64,000 nucleotides of DNA from Dokdonia sp. 4H-3-7-5. GTDB lineage: Bacteria; Bacteroidota; Bacteroidia; Flavobacteriales; Flavobacteriaceae. The stretch is from assembly GCF_000212355.1 (NCBI RefSeq), contig NC_015496.1, forward strand, positions 2,884,001-2,948,000, in the 5' to 3' direction. The notes below the pieces were generated by a model. The model searched no databases and was not told the DNA's origin. It saw nothing but the letters and a program-made list of their open reading frames with translations. Positions 1 to 7,918 of this stretch are shown here, in pieces (position 1 is the stretch's first letter; each line of letters starts with the position of its first letter). Made by a program: the position numbers and the translations under genes.

Positions 1-39
1 ATTTCATTGTTTTTACTTCATAATACTTAACCAAACTGT

Positions 40-47
40 TACTTTTG
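40..47 (+). promoter_or_regulatory. sucD promoter -7 element
   Basis: TACTTTTG matches the Bacteroidetes -7 consensus TAnnTTTG and lies 25 nt before the sucD start. I see no good TTTG -33 element at the expected 19-21 nt spacing, so this is a half-match. Confidence 0.5.
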
Positions 48-72
48 CAATGCAAAATTTTAAAACAAACCG

Positions 73-948
73 ATGAGCGTTTTAGTTAATAAAGATTCGA
101 AAATAATTGTTCAAGGATTCACAGGTAGCGAGGGAACTTTCCACGCGGGCCAGATGATTGATTATGGAACAAACGTAGTAGGTGGTGTAACTCCAGGAAA
201 AGGAGGACAAACACATCTTGATAAGCCTGTTTTTAATACTGTTCAAGAAGCAGTAGAAAAAGTAGGAGCAGATACTACCATTATTTTTGTACCGCCAGCA
301 TTTGCTGCAGATGCAATTATGGAAGCTGCAGATGCAGGAATCAAAGTGATTATCACAATTACAGAAGGTATCCCTGTTGCAGATATGATCAAAGCATCAG
401 ACTATATCTCAACAAAAGAGTGTCGCCTTATAGGACCTAACTGTCCAGGAGTTATCACTCCAGGTGAGGCAAAAGTAGGTATCATGCCAGGTTTTGTATT
501 TAAAAAGGGTACTGTAGGTATTGTTTCAAAATCTGGAACACTTACGTATGAAGCGGCAGATCAGGTTGTAAAACAAGGTCTTGGTATTACTACAGCAATC
601 GGTATTGGAGGAGATCCTATTATAGGAACTACTACAAAAGAAGCAGTAGAATTACTTATTAATGATCCAGAAACTGAAGCTGTTGTAATGATAGGTGAGA
701 TAGGTGGTCAACTAGAAGGTGACGCTGCAAAGTGGTATAAAGAAAGCGGTAGTAAGAAACCAGTGATAGGTTTTATCGCAGGTGAGACTGCGCCAGCAGG
801 ACGTACTATGGGTCATGCAGGAGCAATTGTAGGTGGATCTGATGATACAGCACAAGCTAAAAAAGCAATCATGAGAGAATGTGGTATTCACGTTGTGGAT
901 AGCCCAGCAGAAATAGGTAAAAAAGTTGCCGAAGTTTTAGGTAAATAA
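73..948 (+). CDS. sucD: Succinyl-CoA ligase (ADP-forming) subunit alpha
   Basis: This is the alpha subunit of succinyl-CoA synthetase, the cytosolic TCA-cycle enzyme that interconverts succinyl-CoA and succinate with ATP formation. The 291 residues match the usual length of about 290. The N-terminal CoA-binding Rossmann fold shows [10 protein letters not shown] (about residues 15-24). The phosphohistidine motif MGHAGAI places the catalytic His at residue 248. The beta subunit gene sucC is not adjacent on either side, so the two are unlinked here or sucC lies just left of the window. The ATG start gives a full N-terminus, and a strong hairpin terminator follows, so the gene is probably monocistronic. 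Confidence 0.97.
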   Translation: MSVLVNKDSKIIVQGFTGSEGTFHAGQMIDYGTNVVGGVTPGKGGQTHLDKPVFNTVQEAVEKVGADTTIIFVPPAFAADAIMEAADAGIKVIITITEGIPVADMIKASDYISTKECRLIGPNCPGVITPGEAKVGIMPGFVFKKGTVGIVSKSGTLTYEAADQVVKQGLGITTAIGIGGDPIIGTTTKEAVELLINDPETEAVVMIGEIGGQLEGDAAKWYKESGSKKPVIGFIAGETAPAGRTMGHAGAIVGGSDDTAQAKKAIMRECGIHVVDSPAEIGKKVAEVLGK

Positions 949-967
949 TTTTACGATATATTATAAA

Positions 968-997
968 GAAACCTCCTTTTTTAGGGAGGTTTTTTTG
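968..997 (+). terminator. Terminator after sucD
   Basis: The stem AACCTCC/GGAGGTT with a short T-rich loop is followed by a run of seven or more T. It is a standard intrinsic terminator 20 nt after the sucD stop. Confidence 0.85.
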
Positions 998-1051
998 TTT
1001 CTAGTCGGTATCGTAATTCTTATATTTGAGTAAGTAAATTTAGTGATGTAT

Positions 1052-1065
1052 GCTTTCGCGAAAGC
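1052..1065. repeat. GCTTTCGCGAAAGC palindrome, copy 1 (exact, intergenic)
   Basis: Exact copy of the dispersed 14-bp palindrome, extended to GCGT on the right. It lies between the sucD terminator and fabG. Confidence 0.9.
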
Positions 1066-1162
1066 GTGACGATACAACCTACTATTTAAGTTAATTAGAT
1101 CAATAAAAAATAACCTCAGATAGTAATCATACTGGTTAACTATCTATTCATAGCATTTATAT

Positions 1163-1909
1163 ATGAAATTATTAGAAGGAAAAACAGCTATCATCACTGG
1201 TGCTAGCCGTGGCATAGGAAAAGGAATCGCAGAAGTATTTGCTCAGCATGGAGCAAATGTTGCTTTTACATACAGCTCATCATCTGCTGCGGCAGATGAG
1301 CTAGAGAAAAGCCTAGAGAGTACAGGTGTAAAAATCAAAGGATATAAAAGTAATGCAGCAGATTTTGAGCAGGCTCAAGAGCTTGTAAAGAACGTGCTTG
1401 AAGATTTTGGAACTATTGATATTCTTGTAAATAATGCAGGTATTACAAAGGATAATCTCCTTATGCGTATGTCTGAAGAGGATTTTGATAACGTAATAGA
1501 GGTAAACCTTAAGTCTATCTTTAATATGACTAAAGCGGTGCAGCGCACGATGCTTAAAGCTCGCAAAGGAAGTATCATTAATATGAGCTCTGTAGTAGGA
1601 GTAAAAGGAAATGCTGGTCAAGCAAACTATGCTGCCTCAAAGGCTGGAATGATAGGTTTCTCTAAGTCTATGGCACTTGAGCTAGGTTCTCGTAACATAC
1701 GTACAAACGTGATTGCTCCTGGATTTATCGAAACTGAGATGACAGGTAAGCTTGATGAAGCTACTGTAGATGGATGGAGACAGTCTATACCATTAAAACG
1801 CGGTGGAAGCCCAGAAGATATTGCAAACGCTTGCGTATTTCTTGCTAGTGATATGAGTGCATACATCACAGGTCAAGTTATTAATGTAGACGGAGGAATG
1901 CTTACGTAA
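1163..1909 (+). CDS. fabG: 3-oxoacyl-ACP reductase FabG
   Basis: This short-chain dehydrogenase reduces 3-oxoacyl-ACP with NADPH in type II fatty-acid elongation. The 248 residues match FabG. The cofactor motif TGASRGIG is at residues 12-19 and NNAG at 90-93. The catalytic triad is Ser143, Tyr156 and Lys160 in SSVVGVKGN...YAASK, the spacing found in FabG. The C-terminal VDGGMLT is also typical. Other SDRs share the catalytic core, but the QANYAASKAG context and the length make FabG the best call. It stands alone, without other fab genes nearby, and the next gene follows after 62 nt. Confidence 0.93.
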   Translation: MKLLEGKTAIITGASRGIGKGIAEVFAQHGANVAFTYSSSSAAADELEKSLESTGVKIKGYKSNAADFEQAQELVKNVLEDFGTIDILVNNAGITKDNLLMRMSEEDFDNVIEVNLKSIFNMTKAVQRTMLKARKGSIINMSSVVGVKGNAGQANYAASKAGMIGFSKSMALELGSRNIRTNVIAPGFIETEMTGKLDEATVDGWRQSIPLKRGGSPEDIANACVFLASDMSAYITGQVINVDGGMLT

Positions 1910-1971
1910 TTTACGAGTTACGTGCTTATTGCCCATTCTCAAAATATTTGAGATAAGAACAACCACGACAT

Positions 1972-4005
1972 TTGCAAACAGAAACATTATTATTAATTAT
2001 TGGAGCTGCTATTCTCGCCTTGGGAATAGCGGTTTTTCAGTATTTTTATAAGGCAAAATATAAGACCAGCCGCAATAAAGTTTATGCGCTTATTAGATTC
2101 TTAAGCGTTTTTGGATTGCTTATTCTTTTAATTAACCCTTCTTACAAACAAGTTACATACGTTATCGTAAAACCATCACTTGCCGTAGCTGTAGATAATA
2201 CGGCAAGTATTAAACACTTGGAATATGATGATGAGAGTAGTGATTTAGTTTCACGCTTTCGCGAAAGCGAACCTTTAAACAATGCTTTTGACGTAGAGTT
2301 TTATAGTTTCGGTCAAGAATTTAAACGTTTAGACACCTTAGATTTTCAAGAAAAGCAGACTAACATTTCTAATGTTCTTCATAGTCTTGAAGACATTTAT
2401 GCTACAGAAATAGCACCAGTTATCTTACTCACCGATGGAAACCAAACCTATGGTGAGGCTTATCAATACACCTCAAAAAACCTTAATCAGCAGATATATC
2501 CTGTAGTTCTAGGAGATACAATTACATACGATGATCTTAAATTAGGGCAGGTAAACGTAAATAGATATGCGTATATCAATAATAAGTTTCCGGTAGAGAT
2601 TTTTGCCTCTTATAATGGCAACAATACAGTAAGCTCACAATTAACGGTTAGTTCAGGAGGGACAGTAGTACATTCTGAGCGAGTTACTTTTAGTCCAGAC
2701 AAAGAATCACAGGTTTTCAATTTGCTATTACCTGCAACGAGCGTAGGAGTTAGGCAATATGCTATACAGCTTGCACCTAGTACGACAGAGAAAAACATAA
2801 AAAACAATAGTAAGAACTTTGCGATTGAAGTTATTGATCAAAAAACGAATGTTCTTATAGTAAGTAACATCATTCATCCAGATGTGGGCATGCTTAAAAA
2901 GAGTATAGAAAGTAATAGACTACGCACGGTTACTTTTTCAAATCCTCTAGAAAGTATAAGTAAGCTTAATGACTATGAGTTAGTAATATTGTACCAGCCA
3001 GATACACGTTTCAAGAATGTCTATGAGCAACTTACTTCGCTATCCAAAAATAGTATTATAGTCGCTGGCGCAAATACAGATTGGAATGCTGTAAATACCT
3101 TCCAGAATACCATTAATCAAGAAATCACTGGACAGCAAGAAGAAGTACAAGGCGAACTCAATGTGAATTTCTCTGCTTTTGTGATAGAAGATATAGGCTT
3201 TGCTGACTTTCCGCCGTTAAAAACAAGCTTTGGTGACGTTAATTTTAAGACAGAAGTAGATGTCGCACTGACCCAAACTATAGGATCTTTAAATACAGAA
3301 AATCCACTTATAGCTACTACAGATACAAATGGACAACGTGAAGTTTATATTCTAGGAGAAGGTTTGTGGCGATGGCGAGCACAGAGTTTTATTAATAATA
3401 ATAGCTTTGAAGATTTTGATAATTTTATTGATAATCTCGTGCAATATGCAGCATCAAATAAGAAAAAGAGTCGTCTTAACATAGATTATGAGTCCTTTTA
3501 TTACGGTAATGGTGATGTTACATTGTATGCGCAGTACTTTGATAAAAATTACACCTTTGATACACGAGCACGTTTATCCATACGTCTAGTCCATGAAGAG
3601 ACAGGTAAAGTGACAGATATACCGTTATTGCTTAATAAGAATACATATCAGGTTGCGATGAATAATCTAGAGCCGGGTAATTACAAGTTTACCGTGTCGG
3701 TTATAGATCAAGGACTCGCTCGATCTGGTAGTTTTACAATAGTTCCTTTTGAGATAGAACAACAATTCTTAAATGCAAATGTAACAGAACTACGTACTCT
3801 AGCGTCTAATACCGCAGCAGCCCTTTATACGAGCGCAACAGGAGACCAACTTATTGAATATCTTTTGAAAGATACTCGATACAAACCTGTACAGAAAAGC
3901 ACGGAAAAAATCGTACCTTTAATAGATTGGAAATGGTTATTATTTATAATAGCCTTACTACTTTCTATTGAGTGGTTTATGCGCAAGTATAATGGACTCA
4001 CGTAA
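1972..4005 (+). CDS. Membrane-anchored VWA-like protein
   Basis: A 677-residue inner-membrane protein of a family common in Flavobacteriia, with no assigned function. Hydrophobic segments lie at about residues 5-25, 43-60 and 653-670. A VWA-like region follows the second one: VAVDNTASI resembles a MIDAS-type strand and VILLTDGNQT a second VWA strand. The middle is predicted extracytoplasmic. The start is TTG at 1972: an in-frame stop lies at 1954-1956 and there is no internal Met before the first membrane segment. An exact palindrome repeat encodes RFRES at about residues 95-99. The prohibitin-like gene starts 20 nt downstream, so the two are probably cotranscribed. Glutamine-amidotransferase-like membrane proteins have a similar layout, so the family name is uncertain. 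Confidence 0.75.
   Translation: MQTETLLLIIGAAILALGIAVFQYFYKAKYKTSRNKVYALIRFLSVFGLLILLINPSYKQVTYVIVKPSLAVAVDNTASIKHLEYDDESSDLVSRFRESEPLNNAFDVEFYSFGQEFKRLDTLDFQEKQTNISNVLHSLEDIYATEIAPVILLTDGNQTYGEAYQYTSKNLNQQIYPVVLGDTITYDDLKLGQVNVNRYAYINNKFPVEIFASYNGNNTVSSQLTVSSGGTVVHSERVTFSPDKESQVFNLLLPATSVGVRQYAIQLAPSTTEKNIKNNSKNFAIEVIDQKTNVLIVSNIIHPDVGMLKKSIESNRLRTVTFSNPLESISKLNDYELVILYQPDTRFKNVYEQLTSLSKNSIIVAGANTDWNAVNTFQNTINQEITGQQEEVQGELNVNFSAFVIEDIGFADFPPLKTSFGDVNFKTEVDVALTQTIGSLNTENPLIATTDTNGQREVYILGEGLWRWRAQSFINNNSFEDFDNFIDNLVQYAASNKKKSRLNIDYESFYYGNGDVTLYAQYFDKNYTFDTRARLSIRLVHEETGKVTDIPLLLNKNTYQVAMNNLEPGNYKFTVSVIDQGLARSGSFTIVPFEIEQQFLNANVTELRTLASNTAAALYTSATGDQLIEYLLKDTRYKPVQKSTEKIVPLIDWKWLLFIIALLLSIEWFMRKYNGLT
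2255..2268. repeat. GCTTTCGCGAAAGC palindrome, copy 2 (exact, coding)
   Basis: Exact copy inside the VWA-like gene, read as RFRES. Confidence 0.9.
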
Positions 4006-4025
4006 ATAAAAATCAAAAAATTATT

Positions 4026-4841
4026 ATGGAAAAATTACCAAAGATTGGCGTACCTATAGTTATAGGTATCATTATTTTATTAGTATTAGTTACAAAATCT
4101 GCTGTAACCATAGATTCTGGAGAGGCAGGAGTATTATTTAAAACGTTTGGAAATGGTGTGGTGACAGATGAGCCACCTATGAGTGAAGGGTTTCACTTAG
4201 TTGCACCATGGAATAAGGTATTCGTTTATGAAGTAAGACAACAAGAGCTTTTTGAAAAAATGAAAGTTTTATCGTCTAATGGATTAGAAATACAAATTGA
4301 CGCCTCTGCTTGGTATGAGCCAGTGCGCAAAGATTTAGGAAATCTACACCAAACACTAGGTAAAGATTATTTACAACGAGTGATCCAGCCAGCTATACGA
4401 TCTGCAGCACGTAGTGTAGTAGGTAGATATACACCTGAGCAATTGTACTCAAGTAAAAGAGATGCTATACAGGACGAAATATTTGTAGAGACTAAAGCTA
4501 TTTTGTCTAAGCAATATGTGCAACTTAATGAGGTATTAGTAAGAGACGTGACGCTTCCTAATACTATAAAAGACGCAATTGAAAGAAAACTAAGACAAGA
4601 GCAAGAATCTCTAGAGTACGAGTTTAGACTTGTAACAGCATCTAAAGAAGCAGAAAAAGTACGTATTGAAGCTCAAGGTAAAGCAGATGCAAATAAGATT
4701 TTAAGTGCTTCTTTGACAGATAAAATTCTTCAAGACAAAGGAATAGATGCAACTATAGAGTTATCAAAGTCACCTAATTCTAAAGTTATCGTTGTTGGTT
4801 CTGGTGATTCTGGACTTCCACTAATTTTAGGAAATAATTAG
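4026..4841 (+). CDS. Prohibitin/SPFH-domain membrane protein
   Basis: This is a prohibitin-type SPFH protein of 271 residues, anchored by one N-terminal membrane segment (about residues 9-24). The SPFH domain covers about 27-200: it starts with TIDSGEAGVLFKTFG and contains RSAARSVVGRYTPEQLYSSKR, both characteristic of prohibitins. A charged helical stretch EAEKVRIEAQGKADANK (about 207-223) fits a coiled coil for ring oligomers. Family members scaffold membrane microdomains and interact with membrane proteases, but the role here is unknown. It follows the VWA-like gene by 20 nt, suggesting shared membrane-associated work. Confidence 0.9.
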   Translation: MEKLPKIGVPIVIGIIILLVLVTKSAVTIDSGEAGVLFKTFGNGVVTDEPPMSEGFHLVAPWNKVFVYEVRQQELFEKMKVLSSNGLEIQIDASAWYEPVRKDLGNLHQTLGKDYLQRVIQPAIRSAARSVVGRYTPEQLYSSKRDAIQDEIFVETKAILSKQYVQLNEVLVRDVTLPNTIKDAIERKLRQEQESLEYEFRLVTASKEAEKVRIEAQGKADANKILSASLTDKILQDKGIDATIELSKSPNSKVIVVGSGDSGLPLILGNN

Positions 4842-4878
4842 AATACTTCATAAAACTATAAGAAAGCGTTAAGAAGAC

Positions 4879-4892
4879 GCTTTCGCGAAAGC
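4879..4892. repeat. GCTTTCGCGAAAGC palindrome, copy 3 (exact, intergenic)
   Basis: Exact copy between the prohibitin-like gene and the PepSY-like lipoprotein gene. Confidence 0.9.
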
Positions 4893-4944
4893 TTATATCT
4901 TTACAATCCGCGCGAATTCACGTGTGGATTGTAAAGATTCTTTT

Positions 4945-5394
4945 ATGTACAATTATCAGAAAATACTTTTTTTGTTTGGATTCATACTTACTATAAGCTG
5001 TGGTCAAAATGTAGAAAGTCAAAATAGCGAAAAGGGATATGCACCAGAAGCAGTAAAGAAAACATTTCAAGCAAAATATCCAGGAGAGAATGACCCAGAC
5101 TGGCATGTAGATTCAAATGGGAACTATGAGTCTAGGTTTAGAGTAGATGGAGTACGTCACAGAGCAGACTTTAGTCCTAACGGTTCATGGATTGAGACTG
5201 AGGTAAGCATAAAGAAAGATGATTTACCTAAAGCTGTTCAAAAAGCAATAGATAACAATTACTCAGACGAGGAAATAACAGAAATAGAACGCGTTCAAAG
5301 TGCTGAAAAAGGCTTGTTTTACGATGTAGAGTTTAAGAGAAAAGGAAAGAATATGGATGTTGAGTTTAATGAATCTGGAGTTAAGATTAATTAA
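4945..5394 (+). CDS. PepSY-like lipoprotein
   Basis: A small exported lipoprotein of 149 residues. The signal peptide ends in the lipobox LTISC, with Cys at about residue 20. The mature part has two related segments, APEAVKKTFQAKYPG and LPKAVQKAIDNNY, each followed by a beta-rich stretch. This is the pattern of the PepSY-like family PF11396 (DUF2874), small periplasmic beta-rich proteins of unknown role. I chose the ATG at 4945 over a GTG 21 nt upstream because it gives a proper signal peptide. A terminator follows directly. Confidence 0.75.
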   Translation: MYNYQKILFLFGFILTISCGQNVESQNSEKGYAPEAVKKTFQAKYPGENDPDWHVDSNGNYESRFRVDGVRHRADFSPNGSWIETEVSIKKDDLPKAVQKAIDNNYSDEEITEIERVQSAEKGLFYDVEFKRKGKNMDVEFNESGVKIN

Positions 5395-5415
5395 GACTAG
5401 ACATCAATAGTACTT

Positions 5416-5447
5416 ATAAAAAAACCACCTAATAGGTGGTTTTTTTA
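5416..5447. terminator. Bidirectional terminator overlapping a 3' coding end
   Basis: ACCACCT-AAT-AGGTGGT flanked by A- and T-runs serves both converging genes. The last codons and the TAG stop of the minus-strand gene (stop at 5429-5431) lie inside the stem. Confidence 0.8.
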
Positions 5448-6052
5448 TGTTTCATCTTTTTTTTTGGATCTTGAGCATCTTCCAGTAATTGTTCTTTGAG
5501 CCTGATTGCTTTGGCTACCCATCGATCATTTTTAATTCTATCCGGAAAAAACTTAATAAGTTTCGTTATAATTTCAATATCTTCCTTCGTTAATCGGCTT
5601 ATTTGATCAAAAGTGTAAATGCCTAACTCATTTAATTTTGCTTCAGTGTAAGGTCCTATACCTATAATTTGTTGAAGTTCATTTTTGTCAAAAACTGAAG
5701 CTGTGCCTATTCTGTCAAAATTAATTATGTCAGAATAATCTTTCTCTACTAATTTTTCAGAGATTACTTCTTGAGAAAAAGCTCGATTTCTCACCTTAAG
5801 ATGGTCAAACTCGTCATCCATTCGATCTTTCCTAAAAACACCATCTCCCTTGCGATCTAATTCATCCTCAAGATTAATAATAGTTTTCTTTAAATTTTGT
5901 ATCGTTTCACTTTGAGCTGCGAGACTCTTTTTTAGAATAATTTTATTATACAGATTAGAGCCTATATAACCAATTAAAAATGCAACAAGAGTCATTATAA
6001 ATGTCTCTAAGTATGCGACTGGTATAGATATGGCCTCTTGTGATACAAACAT
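5429..6052 (-). CDS. Membrane coiled-coil protein with helix-hairpin-helix domain
   Basis: A 207-residue protein of unknown function with one N-terminal membrane segment (about residues 13-33). A charged coiled-coil region follows (about 40-75: QSETIQNLKKTIINLEDEL). The C-terminal domain LQQIIGIGPYTEAKLNELGI (about 126-145) is a helix-hairpin-helix fold of the kind seen in H2TH/ribosomal-like proteins. HhH domains usually bind nucleic acid or proteins, so a membrane-tethered version is unusual. It starts one base after the stop of the OmpA-family gene, so the two are cotranscribed. Confidence 0.7.
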   Translation of the reverse strand: MFVSQEAISIPVAYLETFIMTLVAFLIGYIGSNLYNKIILKKSLAAQSETIQNLKKTIINLEDELDRKGDGVFRKDRMDDEFDHLKVRNRAFSQEVISEKLVEKDYSDIINFDRIGTASVFDKNELQQIIGIGPYTEAKLNELGIYTFDQISRLTKEDIEIITKLIKFFPDRIKNDRWVAKAIRLKEQLLEDAQDPKKKMKHKKTTY

Positions 6053-6053
6053 A

Positions 6054-6764
6054 TTAATCTACTATAATTTCTATTCTGTTGTTCTCTTGTCTGCCAGAGA
6101 GGCTCTTATTATTTGCTATTGGTTCTTCTTCCCCTCGGGAAGTTGCCGTTATCTTATGTCTTGGTATTCCTCTTCTCGCAGTAAGATACCATTTTACTTG
6201 TCTAGACATCTTAAGGCCTTGATCAAAATTATCTTTACTACTGCCTACATTATCGGTGTGGCCTAATATGGTAACTTTTTTTTCAGGATGTTTTTTTAAT
6301 AATGCTTTAAGTTCTGTCGTATATTTTACTAACTCTTTATCTAATATTAGATCTGTATTGTTATAACGAGGATAAAATATACTACTTGAAAAAGAAGGCC
6401 CCATTAATGAATTAAGTTCCTTTTCAAATTCTAAAGCAGGCTCATCCTTTGTAATATCTATAGTATCACTAATTGCGATAGATTTTTGAATTTCTTCAGC
6501 AAGCATAGAAGAAGTCTCATGTTCAATTCCAAATAAATCTAAACTATCTGGAGCAAAACTAGTAGTTGTAAACTTTGTTTTAGAAACTTCTGAGGAAGAT
6601 GATTGAGTATCTTTTGATTTAGGAATGTTTTTTTTTGAATTATTCTTTTCATAAAGAACTTGTTGTATATCACTGTCGTTATTAACCTCTCTTGTACTTA
6701 TAAAATAAATACAACCAGAAGTCCATAGTAAAAAAACGAAGAATGCCCCAAAAAATCCCTTCAT
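6054..6764 (-). CDS. OmpA-family peptidoglycan-associated protein
   Basis: A 236-residue envelope protein. The N-terminus has a hydrophobic segment with a possible lipobox (LLWTSGC, Cys about 18). A low-complexity Ser/Thr/Asp-rich linker follows, then an OmpA-like domain (about 125-236). GHTDNVGSSKDNFDQGLKMS (about 168-187) and the end RQENNRIEIIV are the standard peptidoglycan-binding motifs. It probably anchors the outer membrane or an associated complex to peptidoglycan. It is the first gene of a two-gene minus-strand unit and is divergent from the his leader. Confidence 0.85.
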   Translation of the reverse strand: MKGFFGAFFVFLLWTSGCIYFISTREVNNDSDIQQVLYEKNNSKKNIPKSKDTQSSSSEVSKTKFTTTSFAPDSLDLFGIEHETSSMLAEEIQKSIAISDTIDITKDEPALEFEKELNSLMGPSFSSSIFYPRYNNTDLILDKELVKYTTELKALLKKHPEKKVTILGHTDNVGSSKDNFDQGLKMSRQVKWYLTARRGIPRHKITATSRGEEEPIANNKSLSGRQENNRIEIIVD

Positions 6765-6861
6765 CGATTAAGCTAAGAGAGTATTACTATATATAAGCCT
6801 ACTGTTTTCAAAGTTACAGAAAAGTTGTCAATGTTAAGAATTAATTAAATCAGGTTATCCA

Positions 6862-6892
6862 CTTGTTTTTAACAAAGAACTTCTTAAATTTG
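6862..6892 (+). promoter_or_regulatory. his operon promoter
   Basis: CTTG (6862-6865), a 19-nt spacer and TAAATTTG (6885-6892) fit the Bacteroidetes TTTG-N19-TAnnTTTG promoter. Transcription would begin near 6896-6900, at or just before the hisL ATG. Confidence 0.7.
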
Positions 6893-6899
6893 TACAACA

Positions 6900-6956
6900 A
6901 TGAATAATAACAATACACATCACCATCATACTTCAATCATCGCTCAAGCGAGGTAA
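6900..6956 (+). CDS. hisL: his operon leader peptide
   Basis: An 18-codon reading frame encodes MNNNNTHHHHTSIIAQAR, with four consecutive His codons (6918-6929), then TAA. It sits between a promoter and an intrinsic terminator just before hisG. This is the classical layout of ribosome-stalling attenuation in amino-acid operons, as known for hisL of enterobacteria. When charged His-tRNA is scarce, a ribosome stalled at 6918-6929 leaves 6944-6950 free to pair with the left arm of the terminator. The ATG lies within a few bases of the predicted transcript start, so translation may be leaderless. No sequence homology to the enterobacterial peptide is claimed. Confidence 0.85.
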   Translation: MNNNNTHHHHTSIIAQAR

Positions 6957-7020
6957 AGAGTATGTATATATTTCATATTAAAAACCCGTTTGAATTACTC
7001 AAGCGGGTTTTTTCTTTTGA
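6944..7020 (+). promoter_or_regulatory. his transcription attenuator (antiterminator plus terminator)
   Basis: The terminator stem pairs 6983-6993 (AACCCGTTTGA) with 6999-7009 (TCAAGCGGGTT), an 11-bp stem with one G-T pair and loop ATTAC, then TTTTTTCTTTT. The segment TCAAGCG at 6944-6950, within the last codons of hisL, repeats the right arm of the stem. It can pair instead with CGTTTGA at 6987-6993, the left arm, forming an antiterminator. A ribosome reaching the hisL stop would cover 6944-6950 and allow termination; a ribosome stalled on the His codons would not. Confidence 0.8.
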
Positions 7021-7045
7021 GTAATTTGGACATTAAAAAATTATC

Positions 7046-7906
7046 ATGAGTCAAAAAATTAGAATTGCTATTCAAAAATCTGGACGCCTTAATGAGGAAT
7101 CGTTACAACTACTTAAAAATTGTGGTGTATCTATTGATAATGGAAAAGACCAGCTCAAAGCAACGGCTAGAAACTTTCCGTTAGAAGTACTTTATTTACG
7201 TAATGGAGATATACCTCAATACTTAAGAGATGGTGTTGTAGATATCGCAATCTTAGGTGAAAACACTTTAATTGAAAAAGGTAAGGATTTACCAATTGTA
7301 GAGAGATTAGGTTTTTCAAAGTGTAAAGTTTCATTAGCTATTCCTAAGGGTCAGAAATATAATTCTGTTAAGGACTTTGAAGGTAAACGCATTGCCACAT
7401 CTTATCCGAACACTGTAAAGGAGTATCTAGATAGTAAAGGTGTAAAAGCAGAATTACATATTATCAATGGCTCTGTAGAAATTGCCCCAAGTATAGGCCT
7501 AGCAGATGCTGTTTGTGATATTGTTTCTAGTGGTAGCACATTATTTAAGAATAACCTCAAAGAAGTGGAGCAAATGCTTACTTCAGAAGCTGTTCTGACA
7601 GTGTCGCCTAACATCTCAAAGGAGAGAGAGGCAATTCTTGAGACGCTTAAATTTCGTATAAGAGCTGTACTTACAGGTGAGCGTAGTAAGTATGTACTTA
7701 TGAATGTACCTAATAATAAACTAGATGAAGTGATTGCAATGCTTCCTGGAATGAGAAGTCCTACTGTTTTACCTCTAGCAGAAAAAGATTGGAGTAGTGT
7801 ACACTCTGTGATAGATAAAAATAGTTTCTGGGATGTTATAGATAATTTAAAATCTGCAGGAGCCGAAGGTATTTTAGTATGCCCTATTGAAAAAATGGTA
7901 CTATAA
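7046..7906 (+). CDS. hisG: ATP phosphoribosyltransferase (long form)
   Basis: HisG condenses ATP and PRPP in the first, feedback-inhibited step of histidine synthesis. The 286 residues match the long (HisG_L) form, which carries its own C-terminal regulatory ACT-like domain and needs no HisZ; no hisZ is present. The N-terminus RIAIQKSGRLNEES and the central GLADAVCDIVSSGSTLFKNN (about 152-171) are the signature catalytic and PRPP-binding motifs. It is the first structural gene after the attenuator, and hisD follows 12 nt after its stop. Confidence 0.97.
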   Translation: MSQKIRIAIQKSGRLNEESLQLLKNCGVSIDNGKDQLKATARNFPLEVLYLRNGDIPQYLRDGVVDIAILGENTLIEKGKDLPIVERLGFSKCKVSLAIPKGQKYNSVKDFEGKRIATSYPNTVKEYLDSKGVKAELHIINGSVEIAPSIGLADAVCDIVSSGSTLFKNNLKEVEQMLTSEAVLTVSPNISKEREAILETLKFRIRAVLTGERSKYVLMNVPNNKLDEVIAMLPGMRSPTVLPLAEKDWSSVHSVIDKNSFWDVIDNLKSAGAEGILVCPIEKMVL

Positions 7907-7918
7907 ATTTATTTTGCT

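Noticed and set aside
6941-6950. Small CGC-TCAA-GCG hairpin in the hisL frame
   Set aside because: Only three base pairs, too weak to claim as a pause hairpin.
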